Positions 43,541-52,637 are shown, counted from the stretch's first letter. The stretch: DNA of 64,000 nucleotides from HGM04593 sp045588345 (GCA_045588345.1 JAZNDZ010000005.1:1-64000), one strand, 5' to 3'. A program made the numbers and translations. The notes: generated by a model from the letters alone, not told the origin.

Positions 43541-44386
43541 ATGAACGATTATACAAGAGTAAAGTTTACCGTTGCTCCCAATGAGGAAGCAGCAACCGAT
43601 GTCCTTGCAGCATTGCTTGCCGAAGTAGGATTTGAAAGTTTTGTACCCGAGGAGAATGGCATGTCGGCCTACGTTCCTCAGGCACTGTACAATGCCGACA
43701 GCATTGCAGCAACAGTAGAAGAATTCCCCTTGCCAGGATTCAGCATAACATACGAGAGCGAACTCATTGAGGGCGAAGACTGGAACGCAGAGTGGGAAAA
43801 GAACTACTTTCAGCCCATTGTGCTTGGCGATGATTGTGTAATACACAGCACCTTCCACAAGGATGTTCCCAAGGCGCGTTACGACATACTCATAGACCCC
43901 AAAATGGCGTTCGGCACAGGCTATCACCAGACCACATGCCACATGCTGCGCGCAATACTCGCCAGTGACATGAACAACAAGAGCGTGCTCGACATGGGCT
44001 GCGGTACAGCACTCCTTGCCATTCTTGCCCGCAAGCATGGAGCAACCGGCGTGGTTGCCATTGATATTGACGAGTTCGCTTTTGAGAATGCCAAGGAGAA
44101 TATCGTGCTCAACGGCACGCCCGACATTGAAGTGCGCCTTGGCGGTGCCGATGCAATAAAGGAGAGCGACAGTTTCGATTTCGTAATCGCCAACATCAAC
44201 CGCAACATTCTGCTCATGGACATGGCAAACTATGTACGTTGCATGCACAGCGGTTCACAACTGTTCATCAGCGGGTTCTACACCGACGATATGGAGGTAC
44301 TCAAGGAGGAAGCAGCCCGCCATGGCCTGTACTACATTGACTACGCCGAAGACAACAACTGGGCAATGATGAGGTTTGGATTGTAG
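43541..44386 (+). CDS. prmA: Ribosomal protein L11 methyltransferase
   Basis: SAM-dependent methyltransferase modifying ribosomal protein L11. I use the ATG at 43541 (MNDYTRVKFTVAP), 281 residues. The longer form begins with TTG inside the spacer after the MATE gene. An N-terminal L11-binding ferredoxin-like part is followed by the class I methyltransferase core: SVLDMGCGTALLAILARK (SAM-binding), the acidic loop VVAIDIDEFAFENAKEN, and FVIANINRNIL. FGTGYHQTT is the PrmA-specific substrate loop. Confidence 0.93.
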   Translation: MNDYTRVKFTVAPNEEAATDVLAALLAEVGFESFVPEENGMSAYVPQALYNADSIAATVEEFPLPGFSITYESELIEGEDWNAEWEKNYFQPIVLGDDCVIHSTFHKDVPKARYDILIDPKMAFGTGYHQTTCHMLRAILASDMNNKSVLDMGCGTALLAILARKHGATGVVAIDIDEFAFENAKENIVLNGTPDIEVRLGGADAIKESDSFDFVIANINRNILLMDMANYVRCMHSGSQLFISGFYTDDMEVLKEEAARHGLYYIDYAEDNNWAMMRFGL

Positions 44387-44550
44387 TTTTTAGTAATTTT
44401 AATAAGGGCAGTTTTTTTAGAAAAAAAGGCACTAAGGGGGGTTAAGAACACTAAGGGCATTATTTTTTTCCTTTTGGCCTTTGCCGCCCTTTTGGCCCTT
44501 GCCGCCTGCAACAAAAGCACGGCACAATCGTTATTTAAACAAAAAACACC

Positions 44551-44856
44551 ATGGACCAGGAAACGATATACAGCATTTGCGGGTATGTTGCCAGCATTGG
44601 CATGATACTCGGTTATCTGCCACAAGCAATAACCACCATACGCACCCGCAACACCGACGGCATTGCACTGCCAACCTTCCTTATGATGGCTATTGGAGCA
44701 TTTGCCTTTGTTGTGCAAGGATTACTGCACAAAGACGGCATAATATGGTCAATGGTAATAACAAACGCCGTTACCTGCAGTTGCAGTTGTATAGTCTTTG
44801 CTATTAAAATGTATAACGACTATTTCAAGAAGGGAAACAGACAAGGAGAAAGGTAA
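44551..44856 (+). CDS. SemiSWEET-type sugar transporter
   Basis: A 101-residue protein with three transmembrane helices forming one MtN3/SWEET triple-helix bundle. The PQ-loop motif is GYLPQAITTIRTRNTDGIALPTF. Bacterial SemiSWEETs dimerise to move sugars down their gradient. The substrate is unknown here. The preceding ~160 bp holds A-rich and Cys/Ala-biased sequence with no gene. Confidence 0.9.
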   Translation: MDQETIYSICGYVASIGMILGYLPQAITTIRTRNTDGIALPTFLMMAIGAFAFVVQGLLHKDGIIWSMVITNAVTCSCSCIVFAIKMYNDYFKKGNRQGER

Positions 44857-44860
44857 AACG

Positions 44861-44891
44861 AGGCAAGGAATACAATTGAGACTCCTTGCCT
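44861..44891. terminator. Convergent-gene hairpin
   Basis: AGGCAAGGA (44861-44869) pairs with TCCTTGCCT (44883-44891). It lies between the SemiSWEET gene (+) and the flavodoxin-like reductase (-). T-tracts are poor. Confidence 0.5.
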
Positions 44892-44933
44892 TTAGCGATT
44901 ATTGTAACGTTCGCCGTGTACGTGAACAATATC

Positions 44934-45548
44934 CTATCTTACAAAACTTGTTGATATCGGTTCTTCTCTCTCAGGGCGCTCCACCCCGGGAGCATTCAGT
45001 GCCTTCAGCATCCACGCCATGTTACGCGCAAGCGTACGCATTGTCTGCAAACCCTCGGCATCCTGTTCCGCATCACCCGGCACAAGACCGTGAACGCTGT
45101 TCCAATATTGCGACGGAACCACAGGCATATTGCTGATTGTGAAATATTTATTCAGGCGGTCAAATGTTGCGCTTGCCCCACCCCTGCGACACACTGCCAC
45201 AGCCGCAGCCGGCTTATACTGCAAGTGCTGCTTGCTCGAAAAGAAAAGCCTGTCAAGTAGCGCACATAGCGAACCGTTAGGCCCGGCATAATAGACCGGC
45301 GAACCAACGACAAGGCCATCGGCACTCTCAATTTTCTCACGAATTATCATATAAGGAGTATCATTGAACACACAACGCCCAAGCCCCTTGCAACGGAAGC
45401 ATGCAATGCAACCCTGCACCGCAACCGGACCGATATGTACAATTTCACTCTCTATGCCCAACGTCTCAAGCGTTGTTGCAATCTCCGTTAAAGCACGGAA
45501 AGTATTGCCCGCCTTACGCGGACTGCCGTTTATAAGAAGGACTTTCAT
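44934..45548 (-). CDS. Flavodoxin-fold NAD(P)H-dependent oxidoreductase
   Basis: A 204-residue protein from the ATG at 45548. The frame's longer start is TTG. MKVLLINGSPRKAGNT is the FMN phosphate loop. GCIACFRCKGLGRCVFND is the Cys motif of iron-sulfur-flavoprotein-type reductases. GSPVYYAGPNGSLCALLDR completes the flavin site. It probably reduces flavins, quinones or nitro compounds. It starts 4 bp after the nitroreductase gene, forming a two-gene redox operon. Confidence 0.9.
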   Translation of the reverse strand: MKVLLINGSPRKAGNTFRALTEIATTLETLGIESEIVHIGPVAVQGCIACFRCKGLGRCVFNDTPYMIIREKIESADGLVVGSPVYYAGPNGSLCALLDRLFFSSKQHLQYKPAAAVAVCRRGGASATFDRLNKYFTISNMPVVPSQYWNSVHGLVPGDAEQDAEGLQTMRTLARNMAWMLKALNAPGVERPEREEPISTSFVR

Positions 45549-45552
45549 AATA

Positions 45553-46221
45553 TCAATCAATAAATTTCACCTTATTAATATCACGCGGCTTTGCTGCAGA
45601 CACCTCATCGGGATAACCGAATGCAATGCACAGGCACAGTTCATACCCTTCACTGAAGCCCAGTTTTGTGAGAACCTTATCCCTTCCAGGGCTTGTAAGG
45701 ATAAAACGTACCGGACTGCCAAGACACACCGAACCAACTCCAAGCGAATGAGCCGACAGCATCATATTCTCTGCAAGCAGACCACAGTCGATTGTAGAGA
45801 AATCATACGAATTGTCACGCGCGATGAACACCCACACAGGAGCATTATAGAAACAGCCCGCAGCACGCTCGCCACCAGCGGCAGCCATCACTGCTTTTAT
45901 CTCATTCTGGAACTCAGGATTGTCAACAATGCGCACCTCCCACGACTGCTTGTTCTGCCCGTTAGGAGCATTTATTCCGCACAATGCAATCTCCTCCATA
46001 ACATCACGCGCAACAGGCTCATTCCTGTACTTGCGTATGCTGCGGCGCGACATAATATTTTCAATAACAGCATTCTCACCGGCCTTTTCGGTACACTCAG
46101 CAGCCCCTTTATCACAAGCGACTTCACATGCTGACTGCTTTTCGCAATTGCCGCACGACACAGCAGCCAACAAAGAAAGGCTGCACAGAACAGTTCTAAA
46201 GTATCTCATATCCTTTTTCAT
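45553..46221 (-). CDS. Nitroreductase-family lipoprotein with Cys-rich N-terminus
   Basis: A 222-residue protein. A lipoprotein signal with lipobox AVSC (Cys23) is followed by a Cys-rich linker (Cys26, 32, 36, 43). The nitroreductase fold follows: MSRRSIRKYRNEPV (FMN phosphate site), NGQNKQSWEVRIV, and GVGSVCLGSP near the second flavin contact. Most nitroreductases are cytoplasmic, so a lipid-anchored form is unusual. The four extra cysteines could hold a metal or iron-sulfur centre. Its electron donor and substrate are unknown. It is the first gene of the operon with the flavodoxin-like reductase. Confidence 0.85.
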   Translation of the reverse strand: MKKDMRYFRTVLCSLSLLAAVSCGNCEKQSACEVACDKGAAECTEKAGENAVIENIMSRRSIRKYRNEPVARDVMEEIALCGINAPNGQNKQSWEVRIVDNPEFQNEIKAVMAAAGGERAAGCFYNAPVWVFIARDNSYDFSTIDCGLLAENMMLSAHSLGVGSVCLGSPVRFILTSPGRDKVLTKLGFSEGYELCLCIAFGYPDEVSAAKPRDINKVKFID

Positions 46222-47077
46222 TATTACAGTTACACCGCGAATATAACAACCATTTCCTGCAAAGCACCAAAAAAAACTGATTATTTTTTGTTAAAAGAGA
46301 TTTTTGCACAGAGAAAGAACAATACCGGCAATGCATTCAAGGCTTCATTGTATATTTTCCTGCTTTTATAAAAATTCATCTGTACAGTCCTGCTTTTATC
46401 AAATATTTTAGTAGTTTCGACAACATTGCCTAACCGTAACCCACGCGGTGCCACTGCACGGCACTACGCGTGACTATTTACTGGCGATGTTATCGAAACT
46501 TATCTTTCTATTCAGGATATAAGTTCAATAAAATTTCTACTAACATTCATAGAGTTTCTTTTTTTTTAATTAGTTTTGCAGTGCGTGGTACATACCACGC
46601 AAGACATAGATAAGGCGTTTACTACGCTTGGTTTTGACGTTCTGAAACTTTCCACAATTAACAGAATCGTGGTCAAAAACAAAGCAGCGGTGAATGCCCC
46701 ATAGGTGTGTTATATACATACCTCAAATGCCTCTATAGCCATTGGTGTACCCATACGCCAACGGCGAACATCGGTATTGGGGGGATTGTTATACATACAC
46801 GCGTGGGGCTCGCGTTGCTCGTTTTACTACGATGGGCACGTGGAAAGGCCTCAGAACGTGAAGCGAGCATAGTGCAGGGCTTCACGCTTGAACCGAAATA
46901 AGATTCATACTTTGCTGATTATCAGTGAAACATTAACGGAAACTATATGAATTGATACCATAAAGTTCCCGTTGTTTTTATTTTTCCAAGAAGCAAGTTT
47001 TTATAACAACACACCGATTCTCTATCGGTAAGTCGAAAAATAACAGAGTTACCGATATGGAATCGAAAGATTTTGCT
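46222..47077. other. Gene-free AT-rich stretch with hairpins
   Basis: About 860 bp without a credible gene. It contains an imperfect GC-rich hairpin at 46442-46472 (CACGCGGTGCC...GGCACTACGCGTG), a TAGTTTTG -7-like box at 46571-46578, and a hairpin GCGTGGT/ACCACGC at 46583-46600. A GC-richer block at about 46690-46905 follows. A 64-codon open frame at 46707-46901 lacks protein-like composition. The block may be a structured RNA or the remnant of a mobile element. Confidence 0.45.
46936..46980. repeat. Hairpin repeat, left copy flanking the AAA ATPase
   Basis: ACGGAAACT...AAGTTCCCGT forms an imperfect stem. It shares ATGAxTTGAxACC and TAAAxTTCCCGTTG with 48684-48730 on the other side of the ATPase gene, in the same orientation. 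Confidence 0.5.
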
Positions 47078-47085
47078 TACCTTTG
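47078..47085 (+). promoter_or_regulatory. -7 box for the AAA ATPase gene
   Basis: TACCTTTG, a perfect TAnnTTTG match, lies 22 bp before the ATG at 47108. No clear -33 TTG. Confidence 0.5.
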
Positions 47086-47107
47086 CATCAACTTAAATGA
47101 TTGAAGT

Positions 47108-48520
47108 ATGAACGAGGTTATCATAGGCAGAAAGGCAGAGCAGGAAATTCTGCGCCAGCGTATTGAATCAAAGTCACCAGAACTTATTGCCATTTATGGC
47201 AGACGTCGTATTGGTAAGACCTATCTGGTAAGACAATATTTCAATGATACTTTCAGTTTCTATTCTACTGGTATTTATCAAGGAACGAAGAAAGAACAAC
47301 TTGGAGAGTTTACTCGACAATTAGAGCACTATTCTGGTCGTAAATGGAAGGTTGCAAAAGATTGGTTTGATGCATTTGCTCAGTTGCGTGAATACCTTGA
47401 ATCAATTAACGGAGATAGCCCCATTGTCGTTTTTCTTGATGAATTGCCTTGGATGGATACTCAAAAGAGCCGATTCATTAAAGCCTTTGAATACTTTTGG
47501 AACTCTTGGGGTGTGACTAACAATCGCTTGAAACTTATCGTTTGTGGTAGTGCTACCACTTGGATGCGAGAGAATGTTCTTTCGGATAAAGGTGGATTGT
47601 ATAATAGAACTACTCGAAGTATCTATCTCGCTCCATTTTCATTATATGAGACAGAGCAGTACCTTATATCACGCGGAATAAATTGGAATCGCTACCAGAT
47701 TGCAGAGTGTTATATGATACTTGGTGGTACTCCTCTATACCTTCAGATGCTTGAACGAGACAAGAGTTTGACGCAAAATATAGATAATCTTTTCTTTGTG
47801 CAAAATGCACCGCTTTCACGAGAGTATAACTTTTTGTTCCGTTCTCTCTTCAACGAGGCTACATTACACAAACAGGTTATTGAAGCATTGGCAAGTAAGG
47901 CATCAGGATTGACTCGTACGGAAATTATGGAAGCCACTAAGATCGAAGATGGTGGAGCCTTAACCAAAGCGCTGCGTAATCTCTGTGATTGCGACTTTAT
48001 TCGTCAATATACAGCATTTGGTAAGACAGAGCGAGGAACGATATATCAATTAACAGACTTGTTCACATTGTTCCATCTCCGCTATGTAAAAGGGTATCGT
48101 GGTCAGGATGAGAATCATTGGCAAAACATGATTGATTCTCCATCTCGTAGAGCGTGGAGTGGTTATTCATTTGAACAGTTGAGTCTGCATCATATTCGAC
48201 AGATTAAGCAGAAGTTGGGCATTAGTGGTGTGCAAAGTGATATATGTGGCTGGAAAGGTGATGGGGCACAAATAGACTTGCTCATTGACCGCAGAGACCA
48301 AACCATAAACCTATGTGAAATGAAGTTCTCGCAATGTGAGTTTGAAATTACCAAGCAGTATGATGAACGCTTGAGAGAACGTGCGGAGATTTTCCGTTCA
48401 GCAACCAAGACACGTAAAGCTATACATCAAACATTCGTAACCACCTACGGCTTAAAAAAGAATATGTATAGCGGAACTGTACAAAGCGAAGTGGTTCTTG
48501 ATGACTTATTTGCAGAGTAG
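47108..48520 (+). CDS. AAA-family ATPase with DUF234 domain
   Basis: A 470-residue cytoplasmic protein. Walker A is GRRRIGKT (residues 31-38) and Walker B is VVFLDELPWMD (Asp111-Glu112). A winged-helix-like region follows at ~260-320 (ALASKASGLTRTEIMEATK). The C-terminal DUF234 half contains a nuclease-fold-like motif, DGAQIDLLIDR...NLCEMKFSQ (D...E-x-K). Such archaeal-type ATPases are abundant, patchily distributed genes in Bacteroidales with no assigned function. The DUF234 D/E-x-K pattern allows a DNA-cleaving role. It stands alone on the + strand between two related hairpins, as a movable cassette might. Confidence 0.88.
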   Translation: MNEVIIGRKAEQEILRQRIESKSPELIAIYGRRRIGKTYLVRQYFNDTFSFYSTGIYQGTKKEQLGEFTRQLEHYSGRKWKVAKDWFDAFAQLREYLESINGDSPIVVFLDELPWMDTQKSRFIKAFEYFWNSWGVTNNRLKLIVCGSATTWMRENVLSDKGGLYNRTTRSIYLAPFSLYETEQYLISRGINWNRYQIAECYMILGGTPLYLQMLERDKSLTQNIDNLFFVQNAPLSREYNFLFRSLFNEATLHKQVIEALASKASGLTRTEIMEATKIEDGGALTKALRNLCDCDFIRQYTAFGKTERGTIYQLTDLFTLFHLRYVKGYRGQDENHWQNMIDSPSRRAWSGYSFEQLSLHHIRQIKQKLGISGVQSDICGWKGDGAQIDLLIDRRDQTINLCEMKFSQCEFEITKQYDERLRERAEIFRSATKTRKAIHQTFVTTYGLKKNMYSGTVQSEVVLDDLFAE

Positions 48521-48683
48521 CACCTTTAAAATTTTGATAATTTTTCAAATCTGAAATTGCTGACCTACATTACTAAATCAAGAGCTTGGAGTATGGAAAG
48601 TCTGGAAATCTTACATGAAGTAATCATGAATCCGGCCTTAGTATCGAAACATAAACCTATTACATTGATAATTAATGATGCGT

Positions 48684-48730
48684 TGCCGGGAATTTAATGA
48701 GTTGACACCCATAAATTCCCGTTGCTTATA
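48684..48730. repeat. Hairpin repeat, right copy flanking the AAA ATPase
   Basis: CGGGAATTTA (48687/8-48697) pairs with TAAATTCCCG (48712-48721). The sequence is related to 46936-46980, including the preceding GAT(T)A(T)... segment. It lies 160 bp after the ATPase stop. Confidence 0.5.
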
Positions 48731-48790
48731 TTCACCAAAAGAATAAAATCAGTAAATAATCATATGTTTTTTAAATACAAAATCCATGTT

Positions 48791-49552
48791 TTAGAAATTA
48801 GGATCAATCAACGATGAAAAATCTGCAAATTTCCCGTCAGTATGATTTATAAGCCTTTCTAGTGCTTCTGCAATTTGTTCGTTAAGATACCTTATATTCC
48901 AATCGCTGTTGTAATACTTTGTATAATAGTACATATTTTCTATCATACGTATATACCTACTTTTGAAGTCTTCACATGCAAATGGATTTTCCCTATCAAA
49001 GTCAGCTTGTGCTTTTTTTAATATTGTTTGAAATTCTTGATATGAGCTTTCATATTTTTTTAGTGGTTCCTGCACAATAGAATATTCCTGCTTGAAATTA
49101 GCCGAATATATTCTGTCAAAATAAGATATGGCCTCTTTAACAGCGACTCTATCGTATCTTTCGTACAACCACCTATTTGCAAGTTTAACCATACAAGTGT
49201 CAACAAACCCCATATTCCCTTGCAGTTTAGCAATTTCTTTCTCTTTATTGCAAATAACTAACATAAGGGAATCTTTTTGTCGATTTGCTCTTACAATCAT
49301 TCTCATTGAGTCTTGCTTTGCACTACGTCTTATGGAATCTATGAGTTTAATGTTTGCATTAGCAATGCTATCACGATGCGACAATTCACGACGGAGAGAA
49401 TCTGCTACATACTTTATACTATCAACATTTTCAATCTTATCTCTTTCAATTTTCCCTTTAAAAAGGGGTTGTCTTTGTTTCTCCTGGGCTGTAACATTAA
49501 TATTTACAAGACACAGGAAAAGCATAATTGTTACTAATTCTTTTATTTTCAT
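48791..49552 (-). CDS. Exported coiled-coil protein of the SrfB/C operon
   Basis: A 253-residue protein with a signal peptide ending near residue 22 (NVTAQ). It is mostly helical, with charged coiled-coil stretches (about residues 45-115: repeated Ser-Asp-Ser-Ile and Arg/Lys patterns). No catalytic motif or known family. It is the last of nine genes transcribed leftwards, 5 bp after the previous one. It is probably a periplasmic component of the same machine. This is inference from operon position. Confidence 0.75.
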   Translation of the reverse strand: MKIKELVTIMLFLCLVNINVTAQEKQRQPLFKGKIERDKIENVDSIKYVADSLRRELSHRDSIANANIKLIDSIRRSAKQDSMRMIVRANRQKDSLMLVICNKEKEIAKLQGNMGFVDTCMVKLANRWLYERYDRVAVKEAISYFDRIYSANFKQEYSIVQEPLKKYESSYQEFQTILKKAQADFDRENPFACEDFKSRYIRMIENMYYYTKYYNSDWNIRYLNEQIAEALERLINHTDGKFADFSSLIDPNF

Positions 49553-49557
49553 TTCCT

Positions 49558-50826
49558 CTAATTATTTTCGTACGGTATCAAAACATATCCTCTATCTGTA
49601 CCTTTGCTTACAGAACTATCCTTACGATATACAACATAAATAGTATATGTTGACGACTTACTTAAGTTACTCAATGTCACGGTTTTGTAATTATACAAGT
49701 TTGTACCTGATGAAGGGCTTCCTTTAGTTGTAGTATAATTTGAACTAGTTGTAGGTCTTGAGTCCTTACCAACCATAACATAATCATGATCAGACTCACC
49801 ATTACTGCGGATATAGAATGTAAATGTATCATACCCCTTGATTGTAAAATACATTGTTGCTTCAGAATTATCTTTATTATAGTTGCTAGAAGATTGATAA
49901 GCTCTATATAAAGTACTTGGTGATATCATACTAGTCCATTGGTAATTAGTAGTGATATTTATTTCCTTTCGAGTATAAAACTCTTTTGCATTTCTGTAAT
50001 ATTCAGCTGCTTTTTGCTTTAATGCATCAGTCGTTTTTGCTCCATATCCATATTTAGATTTATTATTATCGTACTCTTGAATTTTACTATTTGCAGCAGA
50101 CATCAATGAGTTGAATGACTCTTCTGTCATGTTACGATAATTTGCCATCTCATTGACTTTTGATTCAACTTGATAATAATGCGAATTACCGATATTAGAC
50201 TTTACAGCTGCTAGTTTATTTGTCAAATCTGTACAATTTGACAAAGGATCCATTGTCCTATACTTTTCAGCATTCTGTATCTTTGTATTGGCATCGCTCA
50301 CAGAATAGAATGTAGAATATGTCGCTACTTTCTTTGCTTCCTTATAGTTGCTAATAATCTGTTCTATTCTGCGAAGATCAGTCTCATATGAACCCGCAAC
50401 TGCACTAGTTTCCCCATAATCAACTTTTAATGTTCTTAGATGTGCTATACGCTCAAGCATAGCTTTATGGTCAGACTCACGCCAAGTTGATGCTCTGAAC
50501 TTTGCATGACTTAATTTCGTGAAGATAGGCAGATATTTCTGTACTAATGCTTTCGTTTGATAATCAATTTCTTCGTCAGTCATAAAAGCCTCACTCTTAT
50601 ATAGAGCAAGTTTGTCAACAACAACATTATATATCGAATCATTGAAAGCAGTGTTCTCCGTTTCAGAAAAACCGTTGATATTAGCTTCAAGAGAAGATTT
50701 ATGCAAATTATTTACCGTAACATCCACAGGAGGTGCCACAATCGTGGGATAGAAAGCAAGAATACCCGCAATTGCAAATGCAATAACGATTCCTAGAATA
50801 AGGATTTTTTTACCAGTATTTTTCAT
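49558..50826 (-). CDS. Signal-anchored protein with helical stalk and beta-rich C-terminus
   Basis: A 422-residue protein. One N-terminal hydrophobic helix (residues ~5-26) acts as signal anchor. A long helical region (~35-290) follows. The C-terminal ~120 residues look like a beta-sandwich (e.g. TMYFTIKGYDTFTFYIRS, TVTLSNLSKSSTYTIYVVY), possibly for ligand binding outside the cytoplasm. I recognise no family. The start overlaps the stop of the upstream gene by 4 bp, so translation is probably coupled. Confidence 0.78.
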   Translation of the reverse strand: MKNTGKKILILGIVIAFAIAGILAFYPTIVAPPVDVTVNNLHKSSLEANINGFSETENTAFNDSIYNVVVDKLALYKSEAFMTDEEIDYQTKALVQKYLPIFTKLSHAKFRASTWRESDHKAMLERIAHLRTLKVDYGETSAVAGSYETDLRRIEQIISNYKEAKKVATYSTFYSVSDANTKIQNAEKYRTMDPLSNCTDLTNKLAAVKSNIGNSHYYQVESKVNEMANYRNMTEESFNSLMSAANSKIQEYDNNKSKYGYGAKTTDALKQKAAEYYRNAKEFYTRKEINITTNYQWTSMISPSTLYRAYQSSSNYNKDNSEATMYFTIKGYDTFTFYIRSNGESDHDYVMVGKDSRPTTSSNYTTTKGSPSSGTNLYNYKTVTLSNLSKSSTYTIYVVYRKDSSVSKGTDRGYVLIPYENN

Positions 50827-52151
50827 AACATATCTCCTTGTTTTGTTTTTGACTTCTGTTGCACTTTAGGTTGACTTTTCTTTGTCGTACTTGTTGTACT
50901 AGTTTTCTTAGTCTTATGAGTCGTTCCTGCATCCTCGAGCGCTTTTATATAACCTTTCTTATCGCCATCAGGCTTAATAGTTATATCGAAATCATTAGGA
51001 TGTGTATTAAAGTTACCAGAGAAAGGCTTATGACGATTTTTGGTTATCGCAGCTACCAGTTCTTTGAATATTGCGGATTTGCCAAGAACATTCTCATAGG
51101 CCAGTATATCATCAAAACGTCTCTCATTCATTGCATCCCACAAACCTTTTAGCGGTTCGTGTTTTTCCATCTCAGTTCTGTTCCAGACATTATTATGGTC
51201 TATATATGAGATCGCTGCATCTACTAATTTTTCATCACTATTACTCTCTGAACCTTTTGGTGCATAATTGTAGTTGCGTTTTTCTAACTCCTTAATGCGA
51301 CTCTTCAAATCAGCATTTTCTTTCGTTAATTTGCCAACTTCTTGATTATCTGCCTTACCTCCAATAAAGTCGTTTAAAGCATAACCACCGCAGATACCGA
51401 GCAGTAGGACTATTATAGAACATATCAGGCATGTAATCCAGAATTTGCGAGTGAATGGCTTGAATCGCAAGTAATTTTTATCATTGCGTGTAACATATCC
51501 ATTTTCTGTTACATAGCCTTTCACAGGCGAATTTTTCATTTTTCTATTGCCAGATATCTTAATTGGGTAATAGCCCTCTTCATTTTTGAGAGGCAATAGA
51601 AACTCATATGCATATGTCTCCTTTACTAATTTTAATTGTACAGGTTGTGTTAAATTCAAATGACCAGAAATTGGTTCAAAACCTTCAGCATGAATTTTTA
51701 CCCAAACATTATTAAGAGTTGCTTCGCTAATGCGTATATCTTCGTTTTTACTAATACGCTGCTTCGCTACATATAAGTCGTAATCAGTTACACGTTGACT
51801 CCATTCATCAACTACTTTTATGTAATTATAGTTAAGCACTCTAACATATTGATTAGGTGTTGGAACAGAATACTTTGCGCCAGGCGCAATTATACTCTTC
51901 GTATGGATAGGCATATACCCATCTCTTCTCCATTCAATATCTATCGTACCTCCTTCAATGGCATAAATCTGTCCAACAAAAGGTCGCTCTCCAATATAGG
52001 GAACAAAAGAATCTATTTTCCCAGGTGATTTTACTACTACCATCGAGTATACTTTCTGGTCTGACAAGTTATCTCCTTGAAGGCATTTTAACTTCGATGA
52101 ATTATCTAATAGGAATACACTCTTATAACTCTTATAATATGATTGACACAT
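50823..52151 (-). CDS. Single-pass membrane protein with cytoplasmic PEGA-like half
   Basis: A 442-residue protein from the ATG at 52151 (a TTG at 52172 would add seven residues). The first ~235 residues are soluble and beta-rich, with two stretches resembling PEGA-type folds (GGTIDIEWRRDGYMPIHTK; NVWVKIHAEGFEPISGHL). One membrane helix lies at ~237-256. A coiled coil (GKLTKENADLKSRIKELEKR), a small helical domain and a Lys/Thr/Gln-rich tail follow. With no signal peptide, the N-terminal half is likely cytoplasmic. Family unknown. It overlaps the next gene by 4 bp. Confidence 0.78.
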   Translation of the reverse strand: MCQSYYKSYKSVFLLDNSSKLKCLQGDNLSDQKVYSMVVVKSPGKIDSFVPYIGERPFVGQIYAIEGGTIDIEWRRDGYMPIHTKSIIAPGAKYSVPTPNQYVRVLNYNYIKVVDEWSQRVTDYDLYVAKQRISKNEDIRISEATLNNVWVKIHAEGFEPISGHLNLTQPVQLKLVKETYAYEFLLPLKNEEGYYPIKISGNRKMKNSPVKGYVTENGYVTRNDKNYLRFKPFTRKFWITCLICSIIVLLLGICGGYALNDFIGGKADNQEVGKLTKENADLKSRIKELEKRNYNYAPKGSESNSDEKLVDAAISYIDHNNVWNRTEMEKHEPLKGLWDAMNERRFDDILAYENVLGKSAIFKELVAAITKNRHKPFSGNFNTHPNDFDITIKPDGDKKGYIKALEDAGTTHKTKKTSTTSTTKKSQPKVQQKSKTKQGDML

Positions 52152-52190
52152 ATCTTTTAGAAGCTCAGACAATGTGTACTTTGCTCCTTG

Positions 52191-52631
52191 TCAATAGTAT
52201 CTGAATGCACACTTTTCGCCATTGCTTTTTGTAGTGATTCTAGATGCAGGTGCTGATTCATATGTTTTCGAAAGAAGTTGGGTTAATCTTTCATCATTTC
52301 TTTCGTTAGCAAGAATCTCTTTTTTAACAGCATCTACTATTTCAACAAGTTCCTTTCCTGCAATATTAATTGAAGCAGGAACATATATCCATGCGCTAAT
52401 ACAATCAGTGATACGACCCTCAATAAGCGAAGCTACAGTTAATATGTGTCCAGTATCAATGCTTGTAAGCATTAGTACTGCTGATGAACCATCCAAGTTA
52501 TCAATGTTCTCAAGGTCTTTGCGGATATCCCAGACGTTCTTAGTCCATACCTGGTCTCCGTTTATTTCAAATAAATCTGTATAACCCTGATTTATACGAA
52601 CTATCTTTAAACCTAATTTATTATTATCCAT
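52191..52631 (-). CDS. Small soluble protein of the SrfB/C operon
   Basis: A 146-residue protein without signal or membrane segments. The pattern is alpha/beta: LGLKIVRINQGYTDLFEIN, SSAVLMLTSIDTGHILTVASLIEGR, then a helix NIAGKELVEIVDAVKKEILA. Family unknown. It lies 6 bp after the GTPase gene and could be its adaptor or regulator. No further evidence. Confidence 0.72.
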   Translation of the reverse strand: MDNNKLGLKIVRINQGYTDLFEINGDQVWTKNVWDIRKDLENIDNLDGSSAVLMLTSIDTGHILTVASLIEGRITDCISAWIYVPASINIAGKELVEIVDAVKKEILANERNDERLTQLLSKTYESAPASRITTKSNGEKCAFRYY

Positions 52632-52637
52632 AGTTTG

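Noticed and set aside
46442..46600. tRNA-like GC-rich hairpins
   Set aside because: I could not fold a cloverleaf with a T-loop GTTCRA motif and correct arm spacing, so no tRNA is called.
46707..46901. 64-codon open frame on + strand in the gene-free stretch
   Set aside because: No promoter or start context fits it, and its composition (His/Thr/Cys/Val clusters, abrupt Arg/Ala/Ser tail) does not look like a folded protein. It is better treated as part of a possible non-coding or remnant block.
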